Positions 1-11,360 of a stretch of DNA of 64,000 bases are shown here, one piece after another. Under the pieces are notes generated by a model. It had not been told where the DNA came from and did not search any database. It saw only the letters and a list, made by a program, of their open reading frames with translations. This stretch comes from Anisus vortex (lineage: Eukaryota; Mollusca; Gastropoda; Planorbidae): positions 988,701 to 1,052,700 of the forward strand of contig CASBPS010000186.1 of NCBI GenBank assembly GCA_949126835.1. The letters run 5' to 3'. A program made the translations under genes and the position numbers. Within the stretch, counting starts at the first letter, position 1, and every line of letters begins with the position of its first letter.

Positions 1-86
1 GTGTAGTTTGTGTGGGTAGGAGAATGTGGGGAGTTTGTGTGGGTAGGAGAATGTGGGAAGTGTGTATGGGTAGGAGAATGTGGGGA

Positions 87-119
87 GTTTGTGTGGGTAG
101 GAGTAGGATAATTTGGGGA
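87..119 (+). repeat. 33-bp landmark unit, copy 1
   Basis: A 27-bp unit expanded by 6 bp, reading TAGGAGTAGGATAATTTGG where a normal unit has one AGGAGAATG core. Sister units start at 1277, 2071, 3261 and, with GGAGAATTTGG, at 58471. Confidence 0.93.
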
Positions 120-1276
120 GTTTGTGTGGGTAGGAGAATGTGGGGAGTTTGTGTGTAGGACAATGTGGGGAGTTTGTGTGTAGGAGAATGTGGGGAGTTT
201 GTGTGGGTAGGAGAATGCGGGGAGTTTGTGTTTTTAGGAGAATGTGTGGAGTTTGTGTGGGTAGGAGAATGTGGGAAGTTTGTGTGGGTAGGAGAATGTG
301 GAAAGTTTGTGTTGTTAGGATAATGTGTAGAGTTTGTGTGGGTAGGAGAATGTGAAAAGTTTGTGTTGTTAGGAGAATGTGTGGAGTATTTGTGGGTGGG
401 AGAATGTGGGGAGTTTGTGTGGGTAGGAGAATCCGGGGAGTTTGTGTGTAGGAGAATGTGGGGAGTTTGTGTGGGTAGGAGAATGCGGGGAGTTTGAGTG
501 TAGGAGAATGTAGGGAGTTTGTGTGTAGGAGAATGCGAGGAGTTTGTGTGTAGGAGAATGTGGGGAGTTTGTGTGGGTAGGAGAATGCGGGGAGTTTGTG
601 TGTAGGAGAATGCGGCGAGTTTGTGTGTAGGAGAATGTGGAGAGTTTGTATGTAGGAGAATGTGGGGAGTTTGTGTGTATTAGAATGTGGGGAGTTTGTG
701 TGTAGGAGAATGTGGGGAGTTTGTGTTGTTAGGAGAATGCAGGGAGCTTGTGTGTAGGAGAATGCGCGAGTTTGTGTGTAGGAGAATGTGGGGAGTTTGT
801 GTGGGTAGGAGAAAGCGGGGAGTTTGTGTTTTTAGAAGAATGTGTGGAGTTTGTAGGGGTAGGAGAATGTGAGAAGTTTGTGTTGTTAGGAGAATGTGTG
901 GAGTTTGTGTTGTTAGGAGAATGTGTGAAGTTTGTGTTGTTAGGAGAATGTGTGGAGTTTGTGTGGGTAGGAGAATGTGGGGAGTTTTTTTGGGTAGGAG
1001 AATGTTGGTAGTTTGTGTGTAGAAGAATGCGGGGAGTTTGTGTGTAGGAGAATGTTGGGAGTTTGTGTGGGTAGGAGAATGCGGGGAGTTTGTGTTTTTA
1101 GGAGAATGTGTGGAGTTTGTGTGGGTAGGAGAATGTGGGAAGTTTGTGTGGGTAGGAGAATGTGGGAAGTTTGTGTTGTTAGGAGAATGTGTGGAGTTTG
1201 TGTGGGTAGGAGAATGTGGGGAGTTTGTGTGGGTAGGAGAATGTGGGAAGTGTGTATGGGTAGGAGAATGTGAGGA

Positions 1277-1309
1277 GTTTGTGTGGGTAGGAGTAGGATA
1301 ATTTGGGGA
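1277..1309 (+). repeat. 33-bp landmark unit, copy 2
   Basis: Same 6-bp internal duplication as at 87, located 1,190 bp downstream of it. Confidence 0.93.
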
Positions 1310-1355
1310 GTTTGTGTGGGTAGGAGAATGTGGGGAGTTTGTGTGTAGGAGAATG

Positions 1356-1984
1356 TGGGGAGTTTTTGTGTAGGAGAAGGTGGGGAGTTTGTGTGGGTAG
1401 GAGAATGCTAGGAGTTTGTGTGTAGGAGAATGTGGGGAGTTTGTGTGTAGGAGAATGTGGGGAGTTTGTGTGGGTAGGAGAATGCGGGGAGTTTGTGTGT
1501 AGAAGAATGTGTGGAGTTTGTGTGGGTAGGAGAATGCGGAGAGTTTGTGTTGTTAGGAGAATGTGTGGAGATTTTGTGTAGGAGAATGTGGGGAGTTTGT
1601 GTAGGTAGGAGAATGCTGGCAGTTTGTGTATAGGAGAATGTGGGGAGTTTGTGTGTAGGAGAATGTGGGGAGTTTGTGTGCAGGAGAATGTGGGGAGTTT
1701 GTGTGGGTAGGAGAATGCGGGGAGTTTGTGTGTAGGAGAATGCGGCGAGTTTGTGTGGATAGGAGAATGCGGGGAGTTTGTGTGGGTACGAGAATGCGGG
1801 GAGTTTGTGTGTAGGAGAATGTGTGGAGTTTGTGTGGGTAGGAGAATGCGGGGAGTTTGTGTGTAGGAGAATGTGGGGAGTTTGTCTGGGTAGGAGAATG
1901 CGGGGAGTTTGTGTGGGTAGAAGAATGTGTGGAGTTTGTGTGGGTAGGAGAATGGGCGGGGAGTTTGTGTTGTTAGGAGAATGT
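1356..1984 (+). repeat. Array segment paired with 5.5-6.0 kb
   Basis: This part of the first 1,984-bp copy matches the array at about 5501-6000 (offset 4,145 at the GAAGG variant at 1376 and at the GCTAGG variant at 1407/5552). The GCTAGG unit recurs at about 60,714 and 62,922. The segment includes a 29-bp unit with GGGCGGGG at 1954-1961. Confidence 0.75.
1954..1961 (+). other. GGGCGGGG variant in a 29-bp unit, site 1
   Basis: A 2-bp insertion turns the usual AATGCGGGGAG tail into AATGGGCGGGGAG, creating a perfect GC-box core of the kind bound by Sp/KLF zinc fingers. I see no promoter context, so it is a landmark rather than a called regulatory site. Confidence 0.8.
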
Positions 1985-2070
1985 GTGTAGTTTGTGTGGG
2001 TAGGAGAATGTGGGGTGTTTGTGTGGGTAGGAGAATGTGGGAAGTGTGTATGGGTAGGAGAATGTGGGGA

Positions 2071-2103
2071 GTTTGTGTGGGTAGGAGTAGGATAATTTGG
2101 GGA
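2071..2103 (+). repeat. 33-bp landmark unit, copy 3
   Basis: Same 6-bp internal duplication; 794 bp after copy 2 and 1,984 bp after copy 1. Confidence 0.93.
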
Positions 2104-3260
2104 GTTTGTGTGGGTAGGAGAATGTGGGGAGTTTGTGTGTAGGACAATGTGGGGAGTTTGTGTGTAGGAGAATGTGGGGAGTTTGTGTGGGTAGGAGAAT
2201 GCGGGGAGTTTGTGTTTTTAGGAGAATGTGTGGAGTTTGTGTGGGTAGGAGAATGTGGGAAGTTTGTGTGGGTAGGAGAATGTGGAAAGTTTGTGTTGTT
2301 AGGATAATGTGTAGAGTTTGTGTGGGTAGGAGAATGTGGGAAGTTTGTGTTGTTAGGAGAATGTGTTGAGTATTTGTGGGTAGGAGAATGTGGGGAGTTT
2401 GTGTGGGTAGGAGAATCCGGGGAGTTTGTGTGTAGGAGAATGTGGGGAGTTTGTGTGGGTAGGAGAATGCGGGGAGTTTGAGTGTAGGAGAATGTAGGGA
2501 GTTTGTGTGTAGGAGAATGCGAGGAGTTTGTGTGTAGGAGAATGTGGGGAGTTTGTGTGGGTAGGAGAATGCGGGGAGTTTGTGTGTAGGAGAATGCGGC
2601 GAGTTTGTGTGTAGGAGAATGTGTGGAGTTTGTGTGTAGGAAAATGTGGAGAGTTTGTATGTAGGAGAATGTGGGGAGTTTGTGTGTAGGAGAATGTGGG
2701 GAGTTTGTGTTGTTAGGAGAATGCAGGGAGCTTGTGTGTAGGAGAATGCGCGAGTTTGTGTGTAGGAGAATGTGGGGAGTTTGTGTGGGTAGGAGAAAGC
2801 GGGGAGTTTGTGTTTTTAGAAGAATGTGTGGAGTTTGTAGGGGTAGGAGAATGTGAGAAGTTTGTGTTGTTAGGAGAATGTGTGGAGTTTGTGTTGTTAG
2901 GAGAATGTGTGAAGTTTGTGTTGTTAGGAGAATGTGTGGAGTTTGTGTGGGTAGGAGAATGTGGGGAGTTTTTTTGGGTAGGAGAATGTTGGTAGTTTGT
3001 GTGTAGAAGAATGCGGGGAGTTTGTGTGTAGGAGAATGTTGGGAGTTTGTGTGGGTAGGAGAATGCGGGGAGTTTGTGTTTTTAGGAGAATGTGTGGAGT
3101 TTGTGTGGGTAGGAGAATGTGGGAAGTTTGTGTGGGTAGGAGAATGTGGGAAGTTTGTGTTGTTAGGAGAATGTGTGGAGTTTGTGTGGGTAGGAGAATG
3201 TGGGGAGTTTGTGTGGGTAGGAGAATGTGGGAAGTGTGTATGGGTAGGAGAATGTGGGGA

Positions 3261-3293
3261 GTTTGTGTGGGTAGGAGTAGGATAATTTGGGGA
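3261..3293 (+). repeat. 33-bp landmark unit, copy 4
   Basis: Same 6-bp internal duplication; 1,190 bp after copy 3, repeating the first spacing. Confidence 0.93.
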
Positions 3294-4460
3294 GTTTGTG
3301 TGGGTAGGAGAATGTGGGGAGTTTGTGTGTAGGAGAATGTGGGGAGTTTGTGTGTAGGAGAATGTGGGGAGTTTGTGTGGGTAGGAGAATGCGGGGAGTT
3401 TGTGTTTTTAGGAGAATGTGTGGAGTTTGTGTGGGTAGGAGAATGTGGGAAGTTTGTGTGGGTAGGAGAATGTGGGAAGTTTGTGTTGTTAGGATAATGT
3501 AAAGAGTTTGTGTGGGTAGGAAAATGTGGGAAGTTTGTGTTGTTAGGAGAATGTGTGGAGTATTTGTGGGTAGGAGAATGTGGGGAGTTTGTGTGGGTAG
3601 GAGAATCCGGGGAGTTTGTATGTAGGAGAATGTGGGGAGTTTGTGTGGGTAGGAGAATGCGGGGAGTTTGAGTGTAGGAGAATGTAGGGAGTTTGTGTGT
3701 AGGAGAATGCGGGGAGTTTGTGTGTAGGAGAATGTGGGGAGTTTGTGTGGGTAGGAGAATGCGGGGAGTTTGTGTGTAGGAGAATGCGGCGAGTTTGTGT
3801 GTAGGAGAATGTGTGGAGTTTGTGTGTAGGAAAATGTGGAGAGTTTGTATGTAGGAGAATGTGGGGAGTTTGTGTGTAGGAGAATGTGGGGAGTTTGTGT
3901 TGTTAGGAGAATGTGGGGAGCTTGTGTGTAGGAGAATGCGGGGAGTTTGTGTGTAGGAGAATGTGGGGAGTTTGTGTGGGTAGGAGATAGCGGGGAGTTT
4001 GTGTTTTTAGAAGAATGTGTGGAGTTTGTAGGGGTAGGAGAATGTGAGAAGTTTGTGTTGTTAGGAGAATGTATGGAGTTTGTGTTGTTAGGAGAATGTG
4101 TGGAGTTTGTGTGGGTAGGAGAATGTGGGGAGTTTTTTTGGGTAGGAGAATGTTGGTAGTTTGTGTGTAGAAGAATGCGGGGAGTTTGTGTGTAGGAGAA
4201 TGTTGGGAGTTTGTGTGGGTAGGAGAATGCGGGGAGTTTGTGTTTTTAGGAGAATGTGTGGAGTTTGTGTGGGTAGGAGAATGTGGGAAGTTTGTGTGGT
4301 TAGGAGAAAGTGGGAAGTTTGTGTTGTTAGGAGAATGTGTGGAGTTTGTGTGGGTAGAAGAATGTGTAAAGTTTGCGTTGTTAGGAGAATGTGTGGAAAT
4401 TGTGTGGGTAGGAGAATGTGGGGAGTTTGTGTGGGTAGGAGAATGCGGGGAGTTTGTGTG
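3294..4460 (+). repeat. Partial HOR copy in the 1,190-bp register
   Basis: From 3294 the sequence follows that at 2104 onward (offset 1190, then 1191 after a 1-bp difference, then 1164 after loss of one 27-bp unit near 4.08 kb). It shows that the head of the window has been duplicated in two registers, 1984 and 1190 bp. It holds only repeat units. Confidence 0.82.
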
Positions 4461-4528
4461 TAGTAAAATGTGGGGAGTTTGTGTGGGTAGGAGAATGTGG
4501 GGAGTTTGTGTGTAGGAGAATGTGGGGA

Positions 4529-4552
4529 GTTTGTGTGTAAAAAATGTGGGGA
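4529..4552 (+). repeat. 24-bp aberrant unit with an A6 run
   Basis: The AGGAGAATG core is replaced by AAAAAATG (A run at 4539-4544), a 1-bp loss plus G-to-A changes. I noticed this variant only once in the window. Confidence 0.85.
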
Positions 4553-5608
4553 GTTTGTGTGTAGGAGAATGTGGGACGTTTGTGTGTAGGAGAATGTAGG
4601 GAGTTTGTGTGTAGGAGAATGTGGGGAGTTTGTGTGTAGAAGAATGCAGGGAGTTTGTGTGTAGGAGAATGTGGGGAGTTTGTGTTTTTAGGAGAATGTG
4701 TCGCGTTTGTGTGGGTAGGAGAATTTGGGAAGTTTGTGTGGGTAGGAGAATGTGGGGAGTTTTTGTATAGGAGAATGTGGGGAGTTTGTGTGGGTAGGAG
4801 AATGCTGGGAGTTTGTGTGTAGGAGAATGTGGGGAGTTTGTGTGTAGGAGAATGTGGGGAGTTTGTGTGTAGAAGAATGTCAGGAGTTTGTGTGTAGGAG
4901 AATGCGGAAAGTTTGTGTGTAGGAGAATGTGGGGAGTTTGTGTGGGTAGGAGAATGCGCGGAGTTTGTTAGTAGGAGTCGGGGAGTTTGTGTGGGTAGGA
5001 GAATGCGGGCAGTTTGTGTTGTTAGGAGAATGTGTGGAGTTTGTGTGGGTAGGAAAATGTGGGGAGTTTGTGTGGGTAGAAGAATGTGGGGAGTGTGTAT
5101 GGGTAGGAGAATGTGGGGAGTTTGTGTGGGTAGGAGAATGCCGGAAGTTTGTGTGTAGGAGAATGTGGGGAGTTTGTGTGGGTAGGAGAATGTGGGGAGT
5201 TTGTGTGTAGGAGAATGTGGGGAGTTTGTGTGTAGGAGAATGTTGGGAGTTTGTGTGTAGGAGAATGTGGGTAGTTTGTGTGTAGGAGAATGTGGGGGGT
5301 TTGTGTGTAGGAGAATGTGGGTAGTTTGTGTGTAGGAGAATGTGGGGAGTTTGTGTGTAGGAGAATGCGGGGAGTTTGTGTGTAGGAGAATGTGGGGAGT
5401 GTGTGTGGGTAGGAGAATGCGGGGAGTTTGTGTTTTTAGGAGAATGTGTCGAGTTTGTGTGGGTAGGAGAATTTGGGAAGTTTGTGTGGGTAGGAGAATG
5501 TGGGGAGTTTTTGTGTAGGAGAAGGTGGGGAGTTTGTGTGGGTAGGAGAATGCTAGGAGTTTGTGTGTAGGAGAATGTGGGGAGTTTGTGTGTAGGAGAA
5601 TGTGGGGA

Positions 5609-5643
5609 GTTTGTGAGTTTGTGTGGGTAGGAGAATGCGGGGA
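5609..5643 (+). repeat. 35-bp unit with a restarted left half
   Basis: GTTTGTGA (5609-5616) is followed at once by a full 27-bp unit starting GTTTGTGTGGG, as left by a slipped or unequal exchange out of unit register. I noticed it only here. Confidence 0.85.
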
Positions 5644-6120
5644 GTTTGTGTGTAGAAGAATGTGTGGAGTTTGTGTGGGTAGGAGAATGCGGAGAGTTTG
5701 TGTTGTTAGGAGAATGTGTGGAGTTTTTGTGGGTAGGAGAATGTGGGGAGTTTGTGTGGGTAGGAGAATGCTGGCAGTTTGTGTATAGGAGAATGTGGGG
5801 AGTTTGTGTGTAGGAGAATGTGGGGAGTTTGTGTGCAGGAGAATGTGGGGAGTTTGTGTGGGTAGGAGAATGCGGGGAGTTTGTGTGTAGGAGAATGCGG
5901 CGAGTTTGTGTGGATAGGAGAATGCAGGGAGTTTGTGTGGGTAGGAGAATGCGGGGAGTTTGTGTGTAGGAGAATGTGTGGAGTTTGTGTTTAGGAGAAT
6001 GTGAGGAGTTTGTATGTAGGAGAATGTGGGGAGTTTGTGTGTAAGAGAATGTGGGGAGTTTGTGTGTAGGAGAATGTGGGGAGTTTGTGTTGTTAGGAGA
6101 ATGTGGGGAGCTTGTGTGTA

Positions 6121-9100
6121 TGAGAATGCGGGGAGTTTGTGTGTAGGAGAATGTGGGGAGTTTGTGTGGGTAGGAGAAAGCGGGGAGTTTGTGTTTTTAG
6201 AAGAATGTGTGGAGTTTGTAGGGGTAGGAGAATGTGAGAAGTTTGTGTTGTAAGGAGAATGTGTGGAGTTTGTGTTGTTAGGAGAATGTGTGAAGTTTGT
6301 GTTGTTAGGAGAATGTGTGGAGTTTGCGTGGGTAGGAGAATGTGGGGAGTTTTTGTGGGTAGGAGAATGTTGGTAGTTTTTGTGTAGGAGAATGCGGGGA
6401 GTTTGTGTGTAGGAGAATGTTGGGAGTTTGTGTGGGTAGGAGAATGCGGGGAGTTTGTGTGTAGGAGATTGCGGGGAGTTTGTGTGTAGGAGAATGTGGT
6501 TAGTTTGTGTGGGTAGGAGAAAGCGGGGAGTTTGTGTTTTTAGAAGAATGTGTGGAGTTTGTAGGGGTAGGAGAATGTGTGGAGTTTGTGTGGGTAGGAG
6601 TATGTGGGAAGTTTGTGTGGGTAGGAGAATGTGGGAAGTTTGTGTTTTTAGGAGAATGTGTGGAGTTGGTGTGGGTAGGAGAATGTGTGAAGTTTGCGTT
6701 GTTAGGAGAATGTGTGGAGTTTGTGTGGGTAGGAGAATGCGGGGAGTTTGTGTGTAGTAAAATGTGGGGCGTTTGTGTGTAGGAGAATGCGGGGAGTTTG
6801 TGTGTAGGAGAATGTGGGGAGTTTATGTGGGTAGGAGAATGCGGGGAGTTTGTGTTTTTAGGAGAATGTGTCGAGTTTGTGTGGGTAGGAGAATTGGGGA
6901 AGTTTGTGTGGGTAGGAGAATGTGGGGAGTTTTTGTGTAGGAGAATGTGGGGAGTTTGTGTGGGTAGGAGAATGCTGGGAGTTTGTGTGTAGGAGAATGT
7001 GGGTAGTTTGTGTGTAGGAGAATGTGTGGAGTTTGTGTGTAGAAGAATGTCAGGAGTTTGTGTGTAGGAGAATGCGGGGAGTTTGTGTGTAGGAGAATGT
7101 GGGGAGTTTGTGTGGGTAGGAGAATGCGGGGAGTTTGTGTGTAGGAGAATGCGGGATGTTTGTGTGGGTAGGAGAATGCGGGGAGTTTGTGCGTAGAAGA
7201 ATGTGTAAAGTTTGTGTGGGTAGGAGAATGCGGGGAGTTTGTGTTGTTAGGAGAATGTGTGGAGTTTGTGTGGGTAGGAGAATGTGGGGAGTTTGTGTGG
7301 GTAGGAGAATGCGGTAAGTTTGTGTGTAGGAGAATGTGCGGAGTTTGTGTGGGTAGGAGAATGTGGGGAGTTTGTGTTTAGGAGAATGTGGGGAGTTTGT
7401 GTGTAGGAGAATGTGGGGAGTTTGTGTGTAGGAGAATGTGGGGAGTTTGTGTGTAGGAGAATGTGGGGGTTTTGTGTGTAGAAGAATGTGAGGAGCTTGT
7501 GTGTAGGAGAATGCGGGAAGTTTATGTGAAGGAGAATGTGGGGAGTTTGTGTGGGTAGGAGAATGCGGGGAGTTTGTGTTTTTAGGAGAATGTGTCGAGT
7601 TTTTGTGGGTAGGAGAATTTGGGAAGTTTGTGTGGGTAGGAGAATGTGGGGAGTTTTTGTGTAGGAGAATGTGGGGAGTATGTGTGGGTAGGAGAATGCT
7701 GGGAGTTTGTGTGTAGGAGAATGTGGGGAGTTTGTGTGTAGGAGAATGTGGGGAGTTTGTGTGTAGAAGAATTTCAGGAGTTTGTGTGTAGGAGAATGCG
7801 GGGAGTTTGTGTGTAGGAGAATGTGGGAAGTTTGTGTGGGTAGGAGAATGCGGAGAGTTTGTGTGTAGGAGAATGTGGGGAGTTTGTGTGGGTAGGAGAA
7901 TGCGGGGAGTTTGTGTGTAGAAGAATGTGTGGTGTTTGTGTGGGTAGGAGAATGCGGGGAGTTTGTGTTGTTAGGAAAATGTGTGTTGTTTGTGTGGGTT
8001 GGAGAATGTGGGGAATTTGTGTGGGTAAGAGAATGTGGGGAGTGTGTATGGGTAGGAGAATTTGGGGAATTTGTGTGGGTAGGAGAATGTGGGGAGTTTA
8101 TGTGTAGGAGAATGTGGGGAGTTTGTGTGTAGAAGAATGTGGGGAGTTTGTGTGTAGGAGAATGTGGGGAGTTTGTGTGTAGGAGAATGTGGGGAGTTTT
8201 TGTGTAGGAGAATGTGGGGAGTTTGTGTGGGTAGGAGAATGCTGGCAGTTTGTGTATAGGAGAATGTGGGGAGTTTGTGTGTAGGAGAATGTGGGGAGTT
8301 TGTGTGAAGAAGAATGTCAGAAGTTTGTGTGTAGGAGAATGCGGAGAGTTTGTGTGTAGGAGAATGTGGGGAGTTTGTGTGGGTAGGAGAATGCGGGGAG
8401 TTTGTGTGTAGGAGAATGTGGGGAGTTTGTGTAGGTAGGAGAATGCGGGGAGTTTGTGTGTAGGAGAATGTGTGGAGTTTGTGTGGGTAGGAGAATGGGC
8501 GGGGAGTTTGTGTTGTTAGGAGAATGGGTGTAGTTTGTGTAGGTAGGAGAATGTGGGGAGTTTGTGTGGGTAGGAGAATGTGGGGAGTGTGTATGGGTAG
8601 GAGAATGTGGGGAGTGAGTGTGGGTAGGAGAATGTGTGGAGTTTGTGTGGGTAGGAGAATGTGGGAAGTTTGTGTTGTTAGGAGAATGTGTGGAGTATGT
8701 AGGGGCAGGAGAATGTGGGGAGTTTGTGTGGGTAGGAGAATGCGGGGAGTTTGTGTGTAGGATAATGTGGGGAGTTTGTGTGGGTAGGAGAATGCGGGGA
8801 GTTTGAGTGTAGGAGAATGCGGGGAGTTTGTGTGTAGGAGAATGTGGGGAGTTTGTGTGGGTAGGAGAATGCGGGGAGTTTGTGTGTAGGAGAATGCGGC
8901 GAGTTTGTGTGGATAGGAGAATGCGGGGAGTTTGTGTGGGTAGGAGAATGCGGGGAGTTTGTGTGTATGAGAATGTGTGGAGTTTGTGTGTAGGAGAATG
9001 TGGGGAGTTTGTGTGTAGGAGAATGTGGGGACTTTAGGTGTAGAAGAACGTCAGGAGTTTGTGCGTAGGAGAATGCGGGGAGTTTGTGTGTAGGAGAATG

Positions 9101-9941
9101 TGGGAAGTTTGTGTGGGTAGGAGAATGCGGGGAGTTTGTATGTAGGAGAATGCGGGGAGTTTGTGTGGGTAGGAGAATGCGAAGAGATTGTGTGTAGAAG
9201 AATGTGTGGAGTTTGTGTGGGTAGGAGAATGCGGGGAGTTTGTGTTGTTAGGAGAATAAGTGGAGTTTGTTTGGGTAGGAGAATGTGGAGAGTTTGTGTG
9301 GGTAGGAGAATGTGGGGAGTGTGTATGGGTAGGAGAATGTGGGGAGTTTGTGTGTAGGAGAATGTGGGGAGTTTGTGTTGTTAGGAGAATGTGGGGAGCT
9401 TGTGTTTAGGAGAATGCGAAGAGTTTGTGTGTAGGAGAATGTGGGGAGTTTGTGTGGGTAGGAGAAAGCGGGGAGTTTGTGTTTTTAGGAGAATGTGTGG
9501 AGTTTGTAGGGGTAGGAGAATGTGAGAAGTTTGTTTTGTTAGGAGAATGTGTAGAGTTTGTGTTGTTAGGAGAATGTGTAAAGTTTGTGTTGTTAGGAGA
9601 ATGTGTGGAATTTGTGTGGGTAGGAGAATAATGTGGGGAGTTTTTTTGGGTAGGAGAATGTTGGTAGTTTGTGTGTAGGAGAATGCGGGGAGTTTGTGTG
9701 TAGGAGAATGTTGGGAGTTTGTGTGGGTAGGAGAATGCGGGGAGTTTGTGTTTTTAGGAGAATGTGTGGAGTTTGTGTGGGAAGGAGAATGTGTGAAGTT
9801 TGTGTTGTTAGGAGAATGTGTAGAGTTTGTGTTGGTAGGAGAATGTGTGAAGTTTGCGTTGTTAGGAGAATGTGTGGAGTTTGTGTGGGTAGGAGAATGT
9901 GGGGAGTTTGTGTGGGTAGGAGAATGCGGGGAGTTTGTGTG
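6121..9941 (+). repeat. Array block duplicated at about 39.0-42.6 kb, and in part at 19.4-21.5 kb
   Basis: From about 6.45 kb landmarks recur downstream at offset 32,604 (6992/39596 and 7135/39739), then 32,660 (7859/40519, 8524/41184, 9136/41796, 9425/42085), then 32,657 (9669/42326). The part from 7.8 kb also recurs at offset 11,585 (7859/19444), then 11,529 (8618/20147, 9669/21198). The steps are indels of whole units: 56 bp is 27 + 29, and the 3-bp step is an AAT duplication. The bases before about 6.45 kb are ordinary units related to 5.9 kb. Confidence 0.85.
8497..8504 (+). other. GGGCGGGG variant in a 29-bp unit, site 2
   Basis: Same 29-bp unit as at 1954. It pairs with site 3 at offset 32,660 and is missing from the related copy near 20.08 kb, removed there with a neighbouring 27-bp unit. 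Confidence 0.8.
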
Positions 9942-11360
9942 TAGTAAAATGTGGGGAGTTTGTGTGGGTAGGAGAATGCGGGGAGTTTGTGTTTTTAGGA
10001 GAATATGTCGAGTTTCTGTGGGTAGGAGAATTTGGGGAGTTTATGTGTAGGAGAATGTGGTGGGTTTGTGTGTAGGAGAATGTGGGGAGTTTGTGTGTTG
10101 GAGAATGTGGGGAGTTTGTGTGTAGGAGAATGCGGGGAGTTTGTGTGTAGGAGAATGTGGGGAGTTTATGTGGGTAGGAGAATGCGGGGAGTTTGTGTTT
10201 TTAGGAGAAAATGTCGAGTTTCTGTGGGTAGGAGAATTTGGGAAGTTTGTGTGGGTAGGAGAATAAGGGGAATTTTTGTGTAGGAGAATGTGGGGAGTTT
10301 GTGTGGGTAGGAGAATGCTGAAAGTTTGTGTGTAGGAGAATGTGGGGAGTTTGTGTGTAGAAGAATGTCAGGAGTTTGTGTGTAGGAGAATGCGGGGAGT
10401 TTGTGTGTAGGAGAATGTGGGGAGTTTGTGTGGGTAGGAGAATGCGGGGAGTTTGTGTGTAGGAGAATGCGGGGAGTTTGTGTGGGTAGGAGAATGCGGG
10501 GAGTTTGTGTGTAGAAGAATGTGTGGAGTTTGTGTGGGTAGGAGAATGCGGGGAGTTTGTGTTGTTAGGAGAATGTGTGGAGTTTGTGTAGGTAGGAGAA
10601 TGTGGGGAGTTTGTGTGGGTAGGAGAATGCGGGGAGTTTGTGTGTAGTAAAATGTGGGGAGTTTGTGTGGGTAGGAGAATGCGGGGAGTTTGTGTTTTTA
10701 GGAGAATATGTCGAGTTTCTGTGGGTAGGAGAATTTGGGGAGTTTATGTGTAGGAGAATGTGGTGGGTTTGTGTGTAGGAGAATGTGGGGAGTTTGTGTG
10801 TTGGAGAATGTGGGGAGTGTGTGTGTAGGAGAATGCGGGGAGTTTGTGTGTAGGAGAATGTGGGGAGTTTATGTGGGTGGGAGAATGCGGGGAGTTTGTG
10901 TTTTTAGGAGAATATGTCGAGTTTCTGTGGGTAGGAGAATTTGGGAAGTTTGTGTGGGTAGGAGAATAAGGGGAATTTTTGTGTAGGAGAATGTGGGGAG
11001 TTTGTGTGGGTAGGAGAATGCTGAAAGTTTGTGTGTAGGAGAATGCGGGGAGTTTGTGTGTAGGAGAATGTGGGGAGTTTGTGTGGGTAGGAGAATGCGG
11101 GGAGTTTGTGTGTAGGAGAATGCGGGGAGTTTGTGTGGGTAGGAGAATGCGGGGAGTTTGTGTGTAGAAGAATGTGTGGAGTTTGTGTGGGTAGGAGAAT
11201 GCGGGGAGTTTGTGTTGTTAGGAGAATGTGTGGAGTTTGTGTAGGTAGGAGAATGTGGGGAGTTTGTGTGGGTAGGAGAATGTGGGGAGTGTGTATGGGT
11301 AGGAGAATGTGGGGAGTTTGTGTGGGTAGGAGAATGCGGGGAGTTTGTGTGTAGGAGAAT
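9942..11360 (+). repeat. 703-bp tandem duplication, first occurrence
   Basis: The TAGTAAAATG landmark at 9942 recurs at 10645, and the units after it repeat in order with a 703-bp shift (10032/10735). Near 11.03 kb the second copy has lost two 25-bp units, so the shift falls to 653 (10453/11106). Typical units include GTTTGTGTGTTGGAGAATG and AATATGTCGAG, which mark this HOR. Confidence 0.87.

Larger units (their letters stand above)
1..3340 (+). repeat. 1,984-bp higher-order repeat, about 1.7 copies
   Basis: Bases 1-1355 recur at 1985-3340 at a constant offset of 1,984 bp, with few substitutions (one lies near 2015). The copies diverge near 1360/3344, where the first has a GTTTTTGTG unit followed by GAAGGTGG and the second continues with ordinary units. 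A 33-bp landmark unit falls at 87, 1277, 2071 and 3261, giving spacings 1190, 794, 1190. The 1984-bp block is therefore 1190 + 794. No gene is present. Confidence 0.9.
4461..6120 (+). repeat. Array segment shared with 59.6-60.9 kb and 61.8-63.1 kb
   Basis: The segment opens at a TAGTAAAATG landmark (4461). The part around 4913-5570 matches 60,072-60,731 (offset 55,159-55,161) and again 62,280-62,939. Two aberrant units lie here: a 24-bp unit with an A6 run (4529-4552) and a 35-bp unit with a partial internal duplication (5609-5643). The copy here has changed more than the two downstream copies. No gene is seen. Confidence 0.78.

Noticed and set aside
87..119. Remnant of an inserted element at the 33-bp units.
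   Set aside because: The extra 6 bp is a duplication of local sequence (AGGAGT/AGGATA), not foreign DNA.
740..760. Immunoglobulin switch-region resemblance (G-rich strand, GGGGAGCT-type units such as near 741-750).
   Set aside because: AGCT occurs only about once per one to two kilobases, switch-type GAGCT/GGGGT pentamers are not the unit, and no immunoglobulin gene is present.
1179..2147. Minus-strand ORFs of 106-387 codons (1179-2147, 21391-21711, 22600-23763, 37454-38317, 38615-39478, 50395-51108, 52188-52901, 54440-55306).
   Set aside because: The stop-poor C/A/T-rich strand makes them inevitable. Those I checked (1179, 21391, 22600, 37454 and 50395) begin at TTG, where the plus strand reads CAA, and the end checked at 22600 is a variant TCA. 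Reading frame cycles with every 25-mer, so no single peptide sequence is under frame constraint.
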